Source: Corynebacterium epidermidicanis
Lineage (GTDB): Bacteria > Actinomycetota > Actinomycetes > Mycobacteriales > Mycobacteriaceae
DNA length: 64,000 nucleotides
Reading direction: 5' to 3'
Assembly (NCBI RefSeq): GCF_001021025.1
Contig: NZ_CP011541.1
Location: forward strand, 620,001 to 684,000
Part shown: piece by piece, positions 16,442 through 24,304 of the stretch
How positions within the stretch are numbered: the first letter of the stretch is position 1
Layout: every line of letters starts with the position of its first letter
The notes under the pieces: generated by a model
The model's input: the letters and a program-made list of their open reading frames with translations, nothing else
Told to the model about the DNA's origin: nothing
Databases searched by the model: none
Made by a program: the position numbers and the translations under genes

Positions 16442-17701
16442 TTACTTGGCGGCGTTTTGGATAGCAGCCTTCATGTCGCGCGTGGCGTCGTCAACGCTCT
16501 TGCCCGCAGTCAGAGCTGCGTAGGAGTTGTCCTGAACCGCCTTAGAGATGGCTGGGTAGAACGGCGAAACTGGGCGTGGGGATGCAGCCTCAAGTGACTT
16601 CTTCAAAGCTGGCAGGTAAGGGTATTTCTCCACCAATTGCTGGTCATCGTAGATGGATGCCAGCACTGGTGGGAAGGAGTTATCAGCGAAAGACTTTTGG
16701 TTCTCCTCGCTAATGATGAATTCGATGAAGTCGCGGGCCGTGGCCTTGTGCTTGGAGTTGATGTTGATGCCGTTGTTGTAGCCACCCAGGGTGGACACGC
16801 CGACACCGTCCTTACCGACGAGTGGCTGCACCTCGAACTTGCCCTTCAGCGCACCCTTTTCAGCATTGGAATACATGTATGGCCAGTTGATTGCATAGGC
16901 CGTCTTGCCTTCAGTGAAGGCCAGGTTGGTTTCTTCCTCAGTTGCGGAGATGGAGGACTTGGCAATCGTGCCGTCCTTGTAGGCATCTACCAGCGCCTGC
17001 AGACCGGCCTTAGATTGCTCGGAATCAACCTTTGGCGTCTTCCCGTCGGTGTCAACAACCTTGCCACCCCAGCCTTCCATGAAGCCAACAGTGTTCACCG
17101 TCAAGCCCTCGTACTGCTTGAGCTGCAGGGTGAGGCAGTCTTGGCCGGAGAGCTGGGCGCATGAGGCTTTGATGTCATCGAATTTTTGTGGGGCCTGTGT
17201 TGCGAGCTCGGTATTACGGTACAGCAGCTGGCCATTGGTGTTTTGTGGCACCGCGTAGAGCTTGCCGTTGTACGTTGCAGATTCGACGGTGGATTTGAGC
17301 AGCTTGGAGGTGTCAACCTTGAGGTCGCCTTCCAGTGGAGCTAGCCACTGGTGAGCTGCGAAGTCGGCGGTCCAGATGACATCGAGAGCCATCACATCGT
17401 AGTCGGACTTCTTGGCCTGGAGCGACTGAACAAGGGTGTCGCGCTGCGCGTCAGCCTCGCCGGCGAGTTCTTTTAGCTCGACCTTTTCGTTGGGATGCGC
17501 GGCGTTCCACTTCTCGATGATCGGCTTAACTTTGTCCGTATCATTCTTGCCCATGGCAAAAGTGATGTTGCCACGAGCGGAGTTGCTGGCCGAGTCAGTC
17601 TTGCTTTCGGATTTTCCAGAATCGGATGAGCAGCCAGTGAGGGCAGCAGCGATCAGGCCGGTGGCTGCCAGGACGCCTACTGAGCGACGTGCAAAATTCA
17701 T
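16442..17701 (-). CDS. Sugar-binding lipoprotein of the ABC importer
   Basis: 419 residues. The lipobox 'LIAAALTGCSSDS' puts the acylated Cys near residue 24. The mature part follows the MalE/CUT1 pattern ('NITFAMGKNDTDKVKPIIEKW', 'YAVPQNTNGQLLYRN', 'AFTEGKTAYAINWPYMYS'). It would be tethered to the outer face of the membrane and deliver sugar to the two permeases. It is first in its operon. By position the best guess is a TusE-like trehalose binder, but maltose or other glucosides are possible. Confidence 0.9.
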   Translation of the reverse strand: MNFARRSVGVLAATGLIAAALTGCSSDSGKSESKTDSASNSARGNITFAMGKNDTDKVKPIIEKWNAAHPNEKVELKELAGEADAQRDTLVQSLQAKKSDYDVMALDVIWTADFAAHQWLAPLEGDLKVDTSKLLKSTVESATYNGKLYAVPQNTNGQLLYRNTELATQAPQKFDDIKASCAQLSGQDCLTLQLKQYEGLTVNTVGFMEGWGGKVVDTDGKTPKVDSEQSKAGLQALVDAYKDGTIAKSSISATEEETNLAFTEGKTAYAINWPYMYSNAEKGALKGKFEVQPLVGKDGVGVSTLGGYNNGININSKHKATARDFIEFIISEENQKSFADNSFPPVLASIYDDQQLVEKYPYLPALKKSLEAASPRPVSPFYPAISKAVQDNSYAALTAGKSVDDATRDMKAAIQNAAK

Positions 17702-17780
17702 GAGTAAGTTACCTTCCGTTTCAGGGGACTACACCTGAACTTAGCGACGCAGAACGCATTCATGGGCGGTTTGTGATGTT

Positions 17781-17801
17781 TCGCCGTATTTCGGGGGTAG
17801 A
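17781..17801 (+). promoter_or_regulatory. Second copy of the 21-bp motif found at 8021-8041
   Basis: It differs from 8021-8041 at three positions and ends with the identical ATTTCGGGGGTAGA. It lies in the 5' region of the binding-protein gene, in reverse orientation to that gene. No known regulator site is recognised. Confidence 0.3.
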
Positions 17802-17873
17802 TGCGGGGGCGCTCTCAGTGTACGGACCGGAGCGTGGCGTTGGTGGGTGCTGTTGGTTATGGGCTATTTGAGG

Positions 17874-17966
17874 GGGGCATCGGGATGCTCCGGTGGCTGG
17901 AGGTATGGGGCATTGGGGTGCTCCGGTGGCTGGAGGTGTGGGGCATTGGGGTGCTCTGGTAGCTGC
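17874..17966. repeat. 33-bp tandem repeat, about 2.8 copies
   Basis: Three consecutive units start at 17874, 17907 and 17940, each reading GGGGCATTGGGGTGCTCCGG and then TGGCTGGAGGTGT with few changes; the third is cut short. On the minus strand it gives an 11-residue repeat (APQCPxPPATG), but the surrounding open frame is made almost wholly of repeats and has no ribosome site, so I do not call a gene. Confidence 0.75.
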
Positions 17967-17977
17967 AAGCAGATTAG

Positions 17978-18101
17978 GCTGCACACCTGCTATGTCGTCC
18001 CCTCGCGGTAGTCGGACTACGCAGATGTCCCATTTTTCGACGTTTTTGGCCGTTTTAGATAGTCTGACGACCACGAGGGGACGATGTAGCGCTTTTGAAG
18101 C
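17978..18101. repeat. Intergenic palindromic element, copy A (124 bp, GTAGTCGGACTAC subtype)
   Basis: Starts GCTGCACACCTGCTA and ends TAGCGCTTTTGAAGC, an imperfect terminal inverted repeat. The left arm contains GTAGTCGGACTAC and the arms CTATGTCGTCCCCTCG and CGAGGGGACGATGTAG pair. Its length equals copies B, C and D. It lies between the binding-protein gene and the TIGR03089-family gene. The flank CCTCCTGG after the core resembles the flank of copies B and C. Confidence 0.75.
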
Positions 18102-18108
18102 CTCCTGG

Positions 18109-18222
18109 CTAGCCACGCCAGCTAGCCACGCCAGCCGGCCGGCCCCTTCGTTAGCCACGCCAGCCGGCCACGCCAGCCGGCCGGCCCCTTCGCTAGCCAC
18201 GCCAGCCGGCCACGCCAGCTAG
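18109..18222. repeat. GC-rich tandem repeats of TAGCCACGCCAGC(CGGC)
   Basis: Short units TAGCCACGCCAGC, CGGCCACGCCAGC and CGGCCGGCCCCTTCG alternate: two larger blocks, each ending in GGCCGGCCCCTTCG, plus partial units. The last unit supplies the stop codon (TAG at 18219-18221) of the neighbouring gene, so array changes could alter that C-terminus. GCCGGC and GGCCGGCC palindromes recur. Confidence 0.75.
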
Positions 18223-18863
18223 AGGATAACGTCGACTTTTTCAACGTCCGCGATGTGACTCAGCCGGTTGACGTCGCTCATTCCCACGACGACGACTGCG
18301 GAGCCACCGGCAGCGAGCGGGCTGAGTACGGAGGAAACGAGTTTGGGCCAGGTCGAGATGGACGTCGACAGTACTCGGGCTGCGGTTTCTGCCGGGGGGA
18401 TAACCTCGGGGAGGGCAGGAGAGTCGCCGATGTATTGGTCGCCATAGAAGCGGACCGTTGGTCCGAAATCTACGGATCCAGCGGGAAGTTCAAGGCCGAG
18501 CTCGGCTACTCCGCGTCCGAAGGGATCGTCCGTGACCACTACAGTATCTGCCGGGGCGTCCTCGGCAATTGCGTCTACGCCGCAAAATAGGATGTCAACT
18601 GCGGTGGAATCCACATGGATGTTCATTCGGGCGGCGAGTGCTCCCAAGATGATGGCTACTGACTGCCAGGACGTCGGCAAGCTTACGCCGATGTCGGCAC
18701 CGGCCTGCAGGTCAAACTCCTGCTCAAGCATGTTGGCGACTTTCGCGGCCCAGTTGTCGAGGGTTGTAGCTGAAAAGTCCAACCGGGACCCAGTGCTTTC
18801 GTTGTAAAACGTCAACCGGGGTCGGGAGGGGTCTTCGTTAAGGAGATGGCGCAGCAGTTCCAT
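18219..18863 (-). CDS. TIGR03089-family protein (acyl-CoA-synthetase-like N-terminal domain)
   Basis: 214 residues. The N-terminal part resembles the start of ANL adenylating enzymes ('RPRLTFYNESTGSRLDFSATTLDNWAAKVANML' sense: substrate-free N-lobe), but it lacks the adenylate-forming signature and the C-terminal lobe, as usual in this actinobacterial family. Function unknown. It stands next to the LCP cell-wall gene on the same strand (13 bases apart), an arrangement seen in other corynebacteria. The stop codon lies inside a tandem repeat array. Confidence 0.8.
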   Translation of the reverse strand: MELLRHLLNEDPSRPRLTFYNESTGSRLDFSATTLDNWAAKVANMLEQEFDLQAGADIGVSLPTSWQSVAIILGALAARMNIHVDSTAVDILFCGVDAIAEDAPADTVVVTDDPFGRGVAELGLELPAGSVDFGPTVRFYGDQYIGDSPALPEVIPPAETAARVLSTSISTWPKLVSSVLSPLAAGGSAVVVVGMSDVNRLSHIADVEKVDVIL

Positions 18864-18876
18864 GCGAACCAGGGTA

Positions 18877-20454
18877 CTAGTTCACACAGCGCGGGCCGTC
18901 GCCACCGGCATCGAGCTTGGGGGAGACGTCGATTTGCTGGCCGAAGTCCCCGCCGGGCTGCCCCACTACCTTAGCTTCGGGAGCTTGGGTGGCTTGGGGC
19001 TCAGTGGAGCGTGGGCCGGCGTAGTCCTCCGCCACCACGACGACCAGCGAATCGCTATCCAAAGACTGTGAGGCGGTCACCGGCACGCCACCCAACTTCG
19101 TGGCGAGTTCAATAGCCTTAGGGTTGTTCGGGTCAGCGGCCACCACTTGGGACTGGGAATACAATCCCTGTGGCGCATTACCAACTTCCGCGACGCGGTA
19201 ACCTGCGTCCTTGAGTGGTGCGGCCACGGAAGCGCCGAAACCGGTGGTGGGAGTCGCGTTGAGGATGTGCAGGCTGACACCAGCAACGTTGCTCGGCGAG
19301 GCCGACGTTCCGGCTGACACCGTTGGGCTAGCCGATGCCGTGGATTTCGACCCCAGCAAAGTGTCAAAGAATGCTCGAACTTGGACCGGGTCCACGGTGA
19401 CAACCGATTCGCCGTAATCTCCTGTGCCATCGATCGAGGTCACCGGGATGGTGTCGAACTTGACGTTGCCACCAGCCAGGTTTTGCAATTGGGTAGCGAA
19501 ACCCATGACGTCCCAATCCTGGTCGATCACCACGGATCGTCGCACTGCATTGGCCAAGCTGTTGAGCTTCGCAGGATTCGTGAGCGTACCGGTTGCCAGG
19601 ACTCTATTGACTAGCGAAGCCATAAAGGCCTGCTGTCGCACGATGCGGTCCAGGTCTCCGCGTGGCAGCCCGTGACGTTGGCGCACGAAGGAAAGTGCAT
19701 CGGGGCCCTCGAGCGTTTGTCGACCCTTCTTGAAGTTCGCCCCGGAGTATTCATCCTGGGTGTCTTCGTTGAGACAGACTTCCACGCCACCAACTGCATT
19801 GGTAAATAGCACAAATCCCAGCAAACCGATTTCGGCGTAGTGGTCAACGGTGATCCCCGTGAGTTTGGCGACCGCATCAAGCAGAGCCTTTCGCCCGGCC
19901 TCGGTAGCCTGCTGATCCAATTTCTGGGTGTTGGTCAGCCCACCCTGAGAAAGCTCAGTTCGACGGGCATCCTTGTACGCGCGGTAGACACCGTTGATCT
20001 TCATGTTACCCATGGTGTCGTCGTGGATGTAAGTGTCTCGCGGGATGGAAATGGCGGTAGCTGAGGAACCGTCATTGGGGATGCGGATCACCATAATGGT
20101 GTCGGTATTGTCGTTTTCTTCGTCACCGGCACGAAGCATTCCGATTTCTTCTGGAGAGAGGGGGTTGCCCTGTGCATCGGAACGCGAATCCGAACCCACT
20201 AGCAATATGTCGGTGGCGCCATCTTTGGCATCTTTGGTGCCTTTGCTTCCTCCGCCCAATGACAGCCCGCCGGCAGATGCGACATCGTTACCCAATCGTC
20301 CAACCGAGGCGTAGCCTGCGCCGGAAATAATCAGGACGAGCGCAGACAGCAGTGCGAGGACGACCCGGGCCGGCGTAGATCCAGCTTGAGTAACCGTAGT
20401 GTTCAAGAGCGGGGCTGCCTGCAGTTTGCGGGCTTGTCGACGCTTATCAGTCAT
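18877..20454 (-). CDS. lcpA: LytR-CpsA-Psr (LCP) family cell-wall ligase
   Basis: About 525 residues. A cytoplasmic basic N-terminus is followed by one membrane helix ('VVLALLSALVLIISGAGYA'). The extracellular LCP domain has 'TDILLVGSDSR', the Arg-rich 'FVRQRHGLPRGDLDRI' lipid-phosphate site, and a C-terminal LytR_C domain ('VSLHILNATPTTGFGASVA'). LCP enzymes attach arabinogalactan to peptidoglycan in this group. Start: I use ATG 20454; a GTG at 20469 with a TATAAA element just before it is a possible leaderless start. Divergent from the rhamnosyltransferase gene across 190 bases. Confidence 0.92.
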   Translation of the reverse strand: MTDKRRQARKLQAAPLLNTTVTQAGSTPARVVLALLSALVLIISGAGYASVGRLGNDVASAGGLSLGGGSKGTKDAKDGATDILLVGSDSRSDAQGNPLSPEEIGMLRAGDEENDNTDTIMVIRIPNDGSSATAISIPRDTYIHDDTMGNMKINGVYRAYKDARRTELSQGGLTNTQKLDQQATEAGRKALLDAVAKLTGITVDHYAEIGLLGFVLFTNAVGGVEVCLNEDTQDEYSGANFKKGRQTLEGPDALSFVRQRHGLPRGDLDRIVRQQAFMASLVNRVLATGTLTNPAKLNSLANAVRRSVVIDQDWDVMGFATQLQNLAGGNVKFDTIPVTSIDGTGDYGESVVTVDPVQVRAFFDTLLGSKSTASASPTVSAGTSASPSNVAGVSLHILNATPTTGFGASVAAPLKDAGYRVAEVGNAPQGLYSQSQVVAADPNNPKAIELATKLGGVPVTASQSLDSDSLVVVVAEDYAGPRSTEPQATQAPEAKVVGQPGGDFGQQIDVSPKLDAGGDGPRCVN

Positions 20455-20644
20455 GGGGAACAACAGCACTTTTCTTTATAACGACTTTAAGGGAATGCAG
20501 CTTTACTTCTATTGACTTTAGGTTAGTGGTGAGTCAGATCAGTAACTATGGCAGCGGGTCTTGTGATTTTCGGAGCAAAATACCTACACATTAACGGTGG
20601 GGCAGCAAAACATTGTCACTTTGAGTCGGTAGACTCTGGCAGTT

Positions 20645-21529
20645 GTGAATGCCCCCATCGCAGTTGTTACCGTGACCTATTCTCCGGGTAAGTATCTCAC
20701 TGACTTTCTTGAGTCGGTGCAGGCTGCCACCGCGGATTCTGCCATCGTAATTATGGCCGATAATGGCTCAACCGATGGCGCCCCGGAGGCGGCGGCGGAG
20801 CGGTATCCATGGGCGGATTTTCTGCCTACCGGCGGCAATCTTGGCTATGGCACCGCGGTCAACGTGGCGGTTCGGGAGCTCATCGCGCGTCGAGAAGCGG
20901 GCGAAATCAACGATGAGTTCTTTGTGGTCTCCAACCCAGATGTCGTATTTGAGCCTGGGTCCATTGATGCGATGCTCGCTTGCGCACGTCGCTGGCCACG
21001 CGCGGGGGCGATTGGGCCTTTTATTCGGGAATCGGACGGTTCTCCTTACCCTTCGGCCCGGGCGGTTCCGACCTTGGCGAATGGTATCGGACATGCGATC
21101 TTTTCGGCCGTGTGGCCACAAAATCCGTGGTCCAAAGCCTATCGTCACAGTGCGGACATGGATGTGGAACGTCCCGCTGGTTGGCTGAGTGGATCGTGTA
21201 TTCTGCTTCGCTGGGATGCATTCTTGCAAGTTGACGGGTTTGACGAGAACTACTTCATGTACATGGAAGACGTTGACTTAGGCGACCGGCTGGGTAAAGC
21301 AGGTTGGCTGAATGTGTTTTGTCCTTCGTCAGTAATCACCCATGCCCAAGGGCACGTCGCTGGGGAAGTCCCGGAGCTGATGCTGCCGGTACATCATCAA
21401 AGCGCCTATCGATTCCAAGCTGATCGGCATGCCGACTGGTGGCAGGCCCCGATTAGAGCACTGCTGTGGTTGGGGTTGAAGGCTCGTTCCGAATTAGTGG
21501 TCGCCTGCGCTCGTCGTCGACGTCGGTAA
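20645..21529 (+). CDS. wbbL: Rhamnosyltransferase WbbL (GT2 family)
   Basis: 294 residues from GTG 20645. A GT-A fold glycosyltransferase: 'AVVTVTYSPGKYL' at the start, 'ADNGSTDGA' for nucleotide-sugar binding, 'SNPDVVF' as the DxD-type metal site, and 'YMYMEDVDLGDRLG'-like acceptor region (FMYMEDVDL). In mycolata, WbbL adds rhamnose to the GlcNAc-PP-lipid to form the arabinogalactan linker. It is directly followed by the sugar-1-phosphate nucleotidyltransferase, consistent with the conserved order in mycobacteria. Confidence 0.93.
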   Translation: MNAPIAVVTVTYSPGKYLTDFLESVQAATADSAIVIMADNGSTDGAPEAAAERYPWADFLPTGGNLGYGTAVNVAVRELIARREAGEINDEFFVVSNPDVVFEPGSIDAMLACARRWPRAGAIGPFIRESDGSPYPSARAVPTLANGIGHAIFSAVWPQNPWSKAYRHSADMDVERPAGWLSGSCILLRWDAFLQVDGFDENYFMYMEDVDLGDRLGKAGWLNVFCPSSVITHAQGHVAGEVPELMLPVHHQSAYRFQADRHADWWQAPIRALLWLGLKARSELVVACARRRRR

Positions 21530-21565
21530 ATGATTCAAGTTTTCGGGTGTCGTGAGCGGGGAAAC

Positions 21566-22684
21566 ATGTCGAACAACCGTAAATTTGGGACTATGACTGA
21601 AGAGAATTCCCTCGGGCAGCACACTGATGCTGTGATCCTCGTGGGCGGCAAGGGAACGCGCTTGCGGCCGTTGACGCTTGCTACTCCAAAGCCGATGTTG
21701 CCGACGGCCGGCGTGCCGTTCCTGCAACACCTCTTGGCCCGGATCAAGGCAGCTGGTATTACCCATGTGGTCATGGGAACGTCCTACAAGGCCGAAGTGT
21801 TCGAAGACTACTTTGGCAACGGTGCTGACCTCGGGCTGGAAATTGAGTATGTGGTGGAGGAAACCGCGCTGGGCACCGGTGGTGGGATCCGAAACGTGTA
21901 CGACAGACTCCGCAATGACACTGTGATGGTGTTTAACGGAGACGTATTGGGTGGCACTGACCTTTCTCAGGTACTGCATACGCATCATTCCAAAGATGCG
22001 GACCTCACCATGCACCTGGTTCGGGTGGCTGACCCGCGCGCTTTCGGCTGTGTGCCAACCGACGCTGATGGTCGTGTTCTCGAATTTTTGGAAAAGACGG
22101 AAGATCCTCCTACGGATCAGATCAACGCCGGCATTTACGTGTTCAAGCGTGAGTTGATTGAGACGATTCCTGCCGGGCGCCCAGTTTCCGTGGAGAGGGA
22201 GACGTTCCCGCGCTTGCTTGAAGATGGTCTGCGCGTCTTTGGTCACGTGGATCAATCGTATTGGCGCGATATGGGCACCCCGAATGATTTCGTGCGCGGT
22301 TCCTCAGACCTCGTTCGTGGCATCGCTCCGTCTCCGGTGATTGCTGGACGAACGGGCGAGAGCCTTGTTGACGAGTCTGCCGGCGTTCATGATGGTGCCT
22401 TGCTGCTCGGTGGCACGGTGATCGGTCGAGGCTCGGAGATTGGCGCCGGGGCGCGTCTGGATGCAACCGTGGTCTTTGACGGGGTGCGGATTGAGCCCGG
22501 AGTGATTATTGAAAACTCGATCATTGGCGCCGGTGTGACCATCGGTGCGAACGCGCGAATTAGCGACTGTGTCATTGGCGACGGTGCGCGAATCGGTGCG
22601 CGTTGTGAGCTTAAAGGTGGCATGCGCGTGTGGCCGGGTGTCGAGATCCCGGACAATGGCGTTCGTTTCTCGCCGGACGCTTAA
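21566..22684 (+). CDS. manC: Mannose-1-phosphate guanylyltransferase-type nucleotidyltransferase
   Basis: About 372 residues. The N-terminal nucleotidyltransferase domain has the 'GGKGTRLRPLT' signature and 'PKPMLP'; the C-terminal part is a left-handed beta-helix of hexapeptide repeats ('GVIIENSIIGAGVTIGANA'). In this neighbourhood (wbbL before it, phosphomannomutase and manA after it) the likely product is GDP-mannose. C. glutamicum annotation often calls the orthologue rmlA2. Start uncertain: ATG at 21530, 21566 or 21593; relatives begin close to 'TDAVILVGGKG', so a late start is likely. A hairpin with ACTACATGTAGT follows the stop. Confidence 0.9.
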   Translation: MSNNRKFGTMTEENSLGQHTDAVILVGGKGTRLRPLTLATPKPMLPTAGVPFLQHLLARIKAAGITHVVMGTSYKAEVFEDYFGNGADLGLEIEYVVEETALGTGGGIRNVYDRLRNDTVMVFNGDVLGGTDLSQVLHTHHSKDADLTMHLVRVADPRAFGCVPTDADGRVLEFLEKTEDPPTDQINAGIYVFKRELIETIPAGRPVSVERETFPRLLEDGLRVFGHVDQSYWRDMGTPNDFVRGSSDLVRGIAPSPVIAGRTGESLVDESAGVHDGALLLGGTVIGRGSEIGAGARLDATVVFDGVRIEPGVIIENSIIGAGVTIGANARISDCVIGDGARIGARCELKGGMRVWPGVEIPDNGVRFSPDA

Positions 22685-22888
22685 TTCCTTGTCTTGCTGC
22701 ACAGGTAGAGCCACTACATGTAGTACCCCTGCACGATACCCCCTCCCCGCGCCCGATGTTTCATATGTTACTGATGTGAAAACTGACGTGGGGAAAGGTG
22801 GGTTCGGCTGTAAAAACTTGGCGATCGGGTTGACGATATCTAGTGATGCGTGTGTAATCACAAATGTGTAAGTCAAGGCCCAACAGCC

Positions 22889-22894
22889 TATAAA
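22889..22894 (+). promoter_or_regulatory. Possible -10 element of the whiB2 promoter
   Basis: TATAAA in CCTATAAATTAG, 44 bases before the WhiB2 ATG. No convincing -35 sequence is seen, as is common in corynebacteria. The 253-base gap before the gene is long, which suggests further control sites that I cannot identify. Confidence 0.35.
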
Positions 22895-22937
22895 TTAGTT
22901 TTCTGTAACCACTACCGACGGTGAAGGAGGAGCGTCC

Positions 22938-23252
22938 ATGGAATTTGTTGCGAACGACGCTACTTCCCGTGGCGTGAGCACAGGCCTAGATTTAGGCGCG
23001 GATCTTCCCTTTGACGCTCTCTTTGGCGCGGTTGAACAAGAATGGCAAGATCAAGCGCTTTGCGCACAGACAGACCCGGAAGCTTTCTTCCCGGAAAAAG
23101 GTGGTTCCACTCGGGAAGCCAAGCGGATCTGTCAGGCGTGTTCTGTGCGCGATGAGTGCCTGGAATTTGCTCTTGAGCACGATGAACGATTCGGAATCTG
23201 GGGTGGACTTTCTGAACGTGAGCGCCGACGCCTAAAGAAGCAGATCGGCTAG
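22938..23252 (+). CDS. whcD: WhiB-family iron-sulfur regulator, WhiB2/WhcD
   Basis: 104 residues. The four [4Fe-4S] cysteines are in the pattern C-x29-C-x2-C-x5-C (ALC, ICQAC, DEC). The 'GIWGGLSERERRRLKKQ' segment is the beta-turn plus basic helix typical of WhiB proteins. GAAGGAGG precedes the ATG by 8 bases. WhiB2 works with WhiA to control septation and cell division genes. It is followed, on the opposite strand, by the PF06262-type gene, as in mycobacteria. Confidence 0.95.
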   Translation: MEFVANDATSRGVSTGLDLGADLPFDALFGAVEQEWQDQALCAQTDPEAFFPEKGGSTREAKRICQACSVRDECLEFALEHDERFGIWGGLSERERRRLKKQIG

Positions 23253-23261
23253 TTAGTTCAT

Positions 23262-23717
23262 TTACCACTGGAAATCTGGGTCGATGTCCAGTGGATCAAT
23301 ATTGAGGTGGTTAGCCACCAGCGCAGTGAGCACCGTTTTGAGGATCTCAGTACGCTCGCTCACGCTGACGTATCGCTGTTCGATGGGTTTGCGGAAAATC
23401 ACAATCCGTGGCCGCGTAGGGCGTCCGCGACGATCCACTCCAGCCGGGATTACTCTTCCCAGTGGAACTGGTCCGTCGGCGACAATCTCATCTGGAAGCA
23501 CCGTGGTGTCGGCGCTCAATCGCATGCGGGGAACGGTGTCTACCGCAACGTCTAAGTTGTGGAGCTGTTGCTGAAACCTCGCGGCGAGAGGGGCGTAGGC
23601 GTCGAGAACCGCCGCGTCAAATTTCTGGCTGCGAGTGCGGTACCGGGGAGTGGCTTGGGGTACAAAAGGTCCACGCATGCCTCTGCCATGACGATCCCGG
23701 GTTACGCTAAGTTCCAT
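23262..23717 (-). CDS. Zincin-like (PF06262-type) protein without the HExxH motif
   Basis: 151 residues. The opening 'RDRHGRGMRGPFVPQ' and 'RTRSQKFDAAVLDAY' segments are the hallmarks of the actinobacterial protein next to WhiB2. The middle carries 'RIVIFRKPIEQR'. Where metallopeptidases of this family have HExxH, this one reads 'LTALVANHLNIDP', so it is not expected to be a protease. Function unknown. Tail-to-tail with whcD (9 bases apart). Confidence 0.8.
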   Translation of the reverse strand: MELSVTRDRHGRGMRGPFVPQATPRYRTRSQKFDAAVLDAYAPLAARFQQQLHNLDVAVDTVPRMRLSADTTVLPDEIVADGPVPLGRVIPAGVDRRGRPTRPRIVIFRKPIEQRYVSVSERTEILKTVLTALVANHLNIDPLDIDPDFQW

Positions 23718-23815
23718 AGTTTCTTACCTTAAGCTGCGGGAAGAGCATTGCTTGGCAAGGCACGCCGAGGCGAGATCGCTTCCAAAGTTTCAATGTAAGG
23801 TCTAGACTTGTCCGG

Positions 23816-24247
23816 GTGAGCAATTTTCGACGATGCAGCCGCCCGGGTTGTGGCAAACCCGCTGTCGCTACCTTGACGTATGCCTACGCCGAGTCCACCG
23901 CAGTCATCGGCCCGCTTGCTCCAAATAGCGAACCGCACAGCTGGGATCTTTGTCTCGAGCACGCAGAGAAAATTACCGCCCCTTTGGGCTGGGAGCTAGT
24001 CCGCGTTGGGTCTGACCTGGACGACGCCGACTGGGACGACGATGACCTGACTGCGCTTGCAGAAGCGGTCCGCGAGGCGGGCACCAAGACTTCCGGACTG
24101 ATCATGGATCCGCCGCCGCCAGGGACCGCTCAACCTCATCACATCGATAATCGCAACCACCCCGTTAATCGGGTGCAACACAAAGCAGCCGAACGGGGAC
24201 GTCGGCGTGCGCACTTGTACGTGGTCACAGATGAGTCTAAAGACTAA
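23816..24247 (+). CDS. DUF3499 family protein
   Basis: 143 residues from GTG 23816. It begins 'RRCSRPGCGKPAVATLTY' and continues with 'DLCLEHAEKITAPLGWEL', giving a probable zinc-binding set of cysteines and a His near residues 7-50. The C-terminus is basic and low in order. This family is actinobacterial, of unknown function, and constantly sits between WhiB2 and phosphomannomutase. It is divergent from the zincin-like gene. Confidence 0.85.
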   Translation: MSNFRRCSRPGCGKPAVATLTYAYAESTAVIGPLAPNSEPHSWDLCLEHAEKITAPLGWELVRVGSDLDDADWDDDDLTALAEAVREAGTKTSGLIMDPPPPGTAQPHHIDNRNHPVNRVQHKAAERGRRRAHLYVVTDESKD

Positions 24248-24304
24248 CACCAGTACAATCGGACAGGTATTTTCTTCCACTCCCTAAGGAGAGCTAGCTA
24301 ACCC

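Noticed and set aside
14177..17701. The hydrogenase locus as a mobile island
   Set aside because: No integrase, transposase, tRNA site or flanking direct repeats were found, and codon and base composition look like the neighbours; acquisition cannot be claimed from this window.
17874..17966. Possible CRISPR-like array
   Set aside because: Units are directly joined without unique spacers, and no cas gene is present.
17760..18200. A 146-codon open frame on the minus strand
   Set aside because: It consists nearly wholly of three repeat types, has no ribosome site, and its peptide repeats come from 33-bp and GC-rich DNA arrays.
22695..22735. Hairpin after the nucleotidyltransferase gene, with GCTGCACAGG and ACTACATGTAGT, considered as a sixth copy of the repeat element
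   Set aside because: Ends resemble the element, but the length is only about 40 bp and the GTAG-N5-CTAC arms are missing, so it is more likely a terminator-like hairpin.
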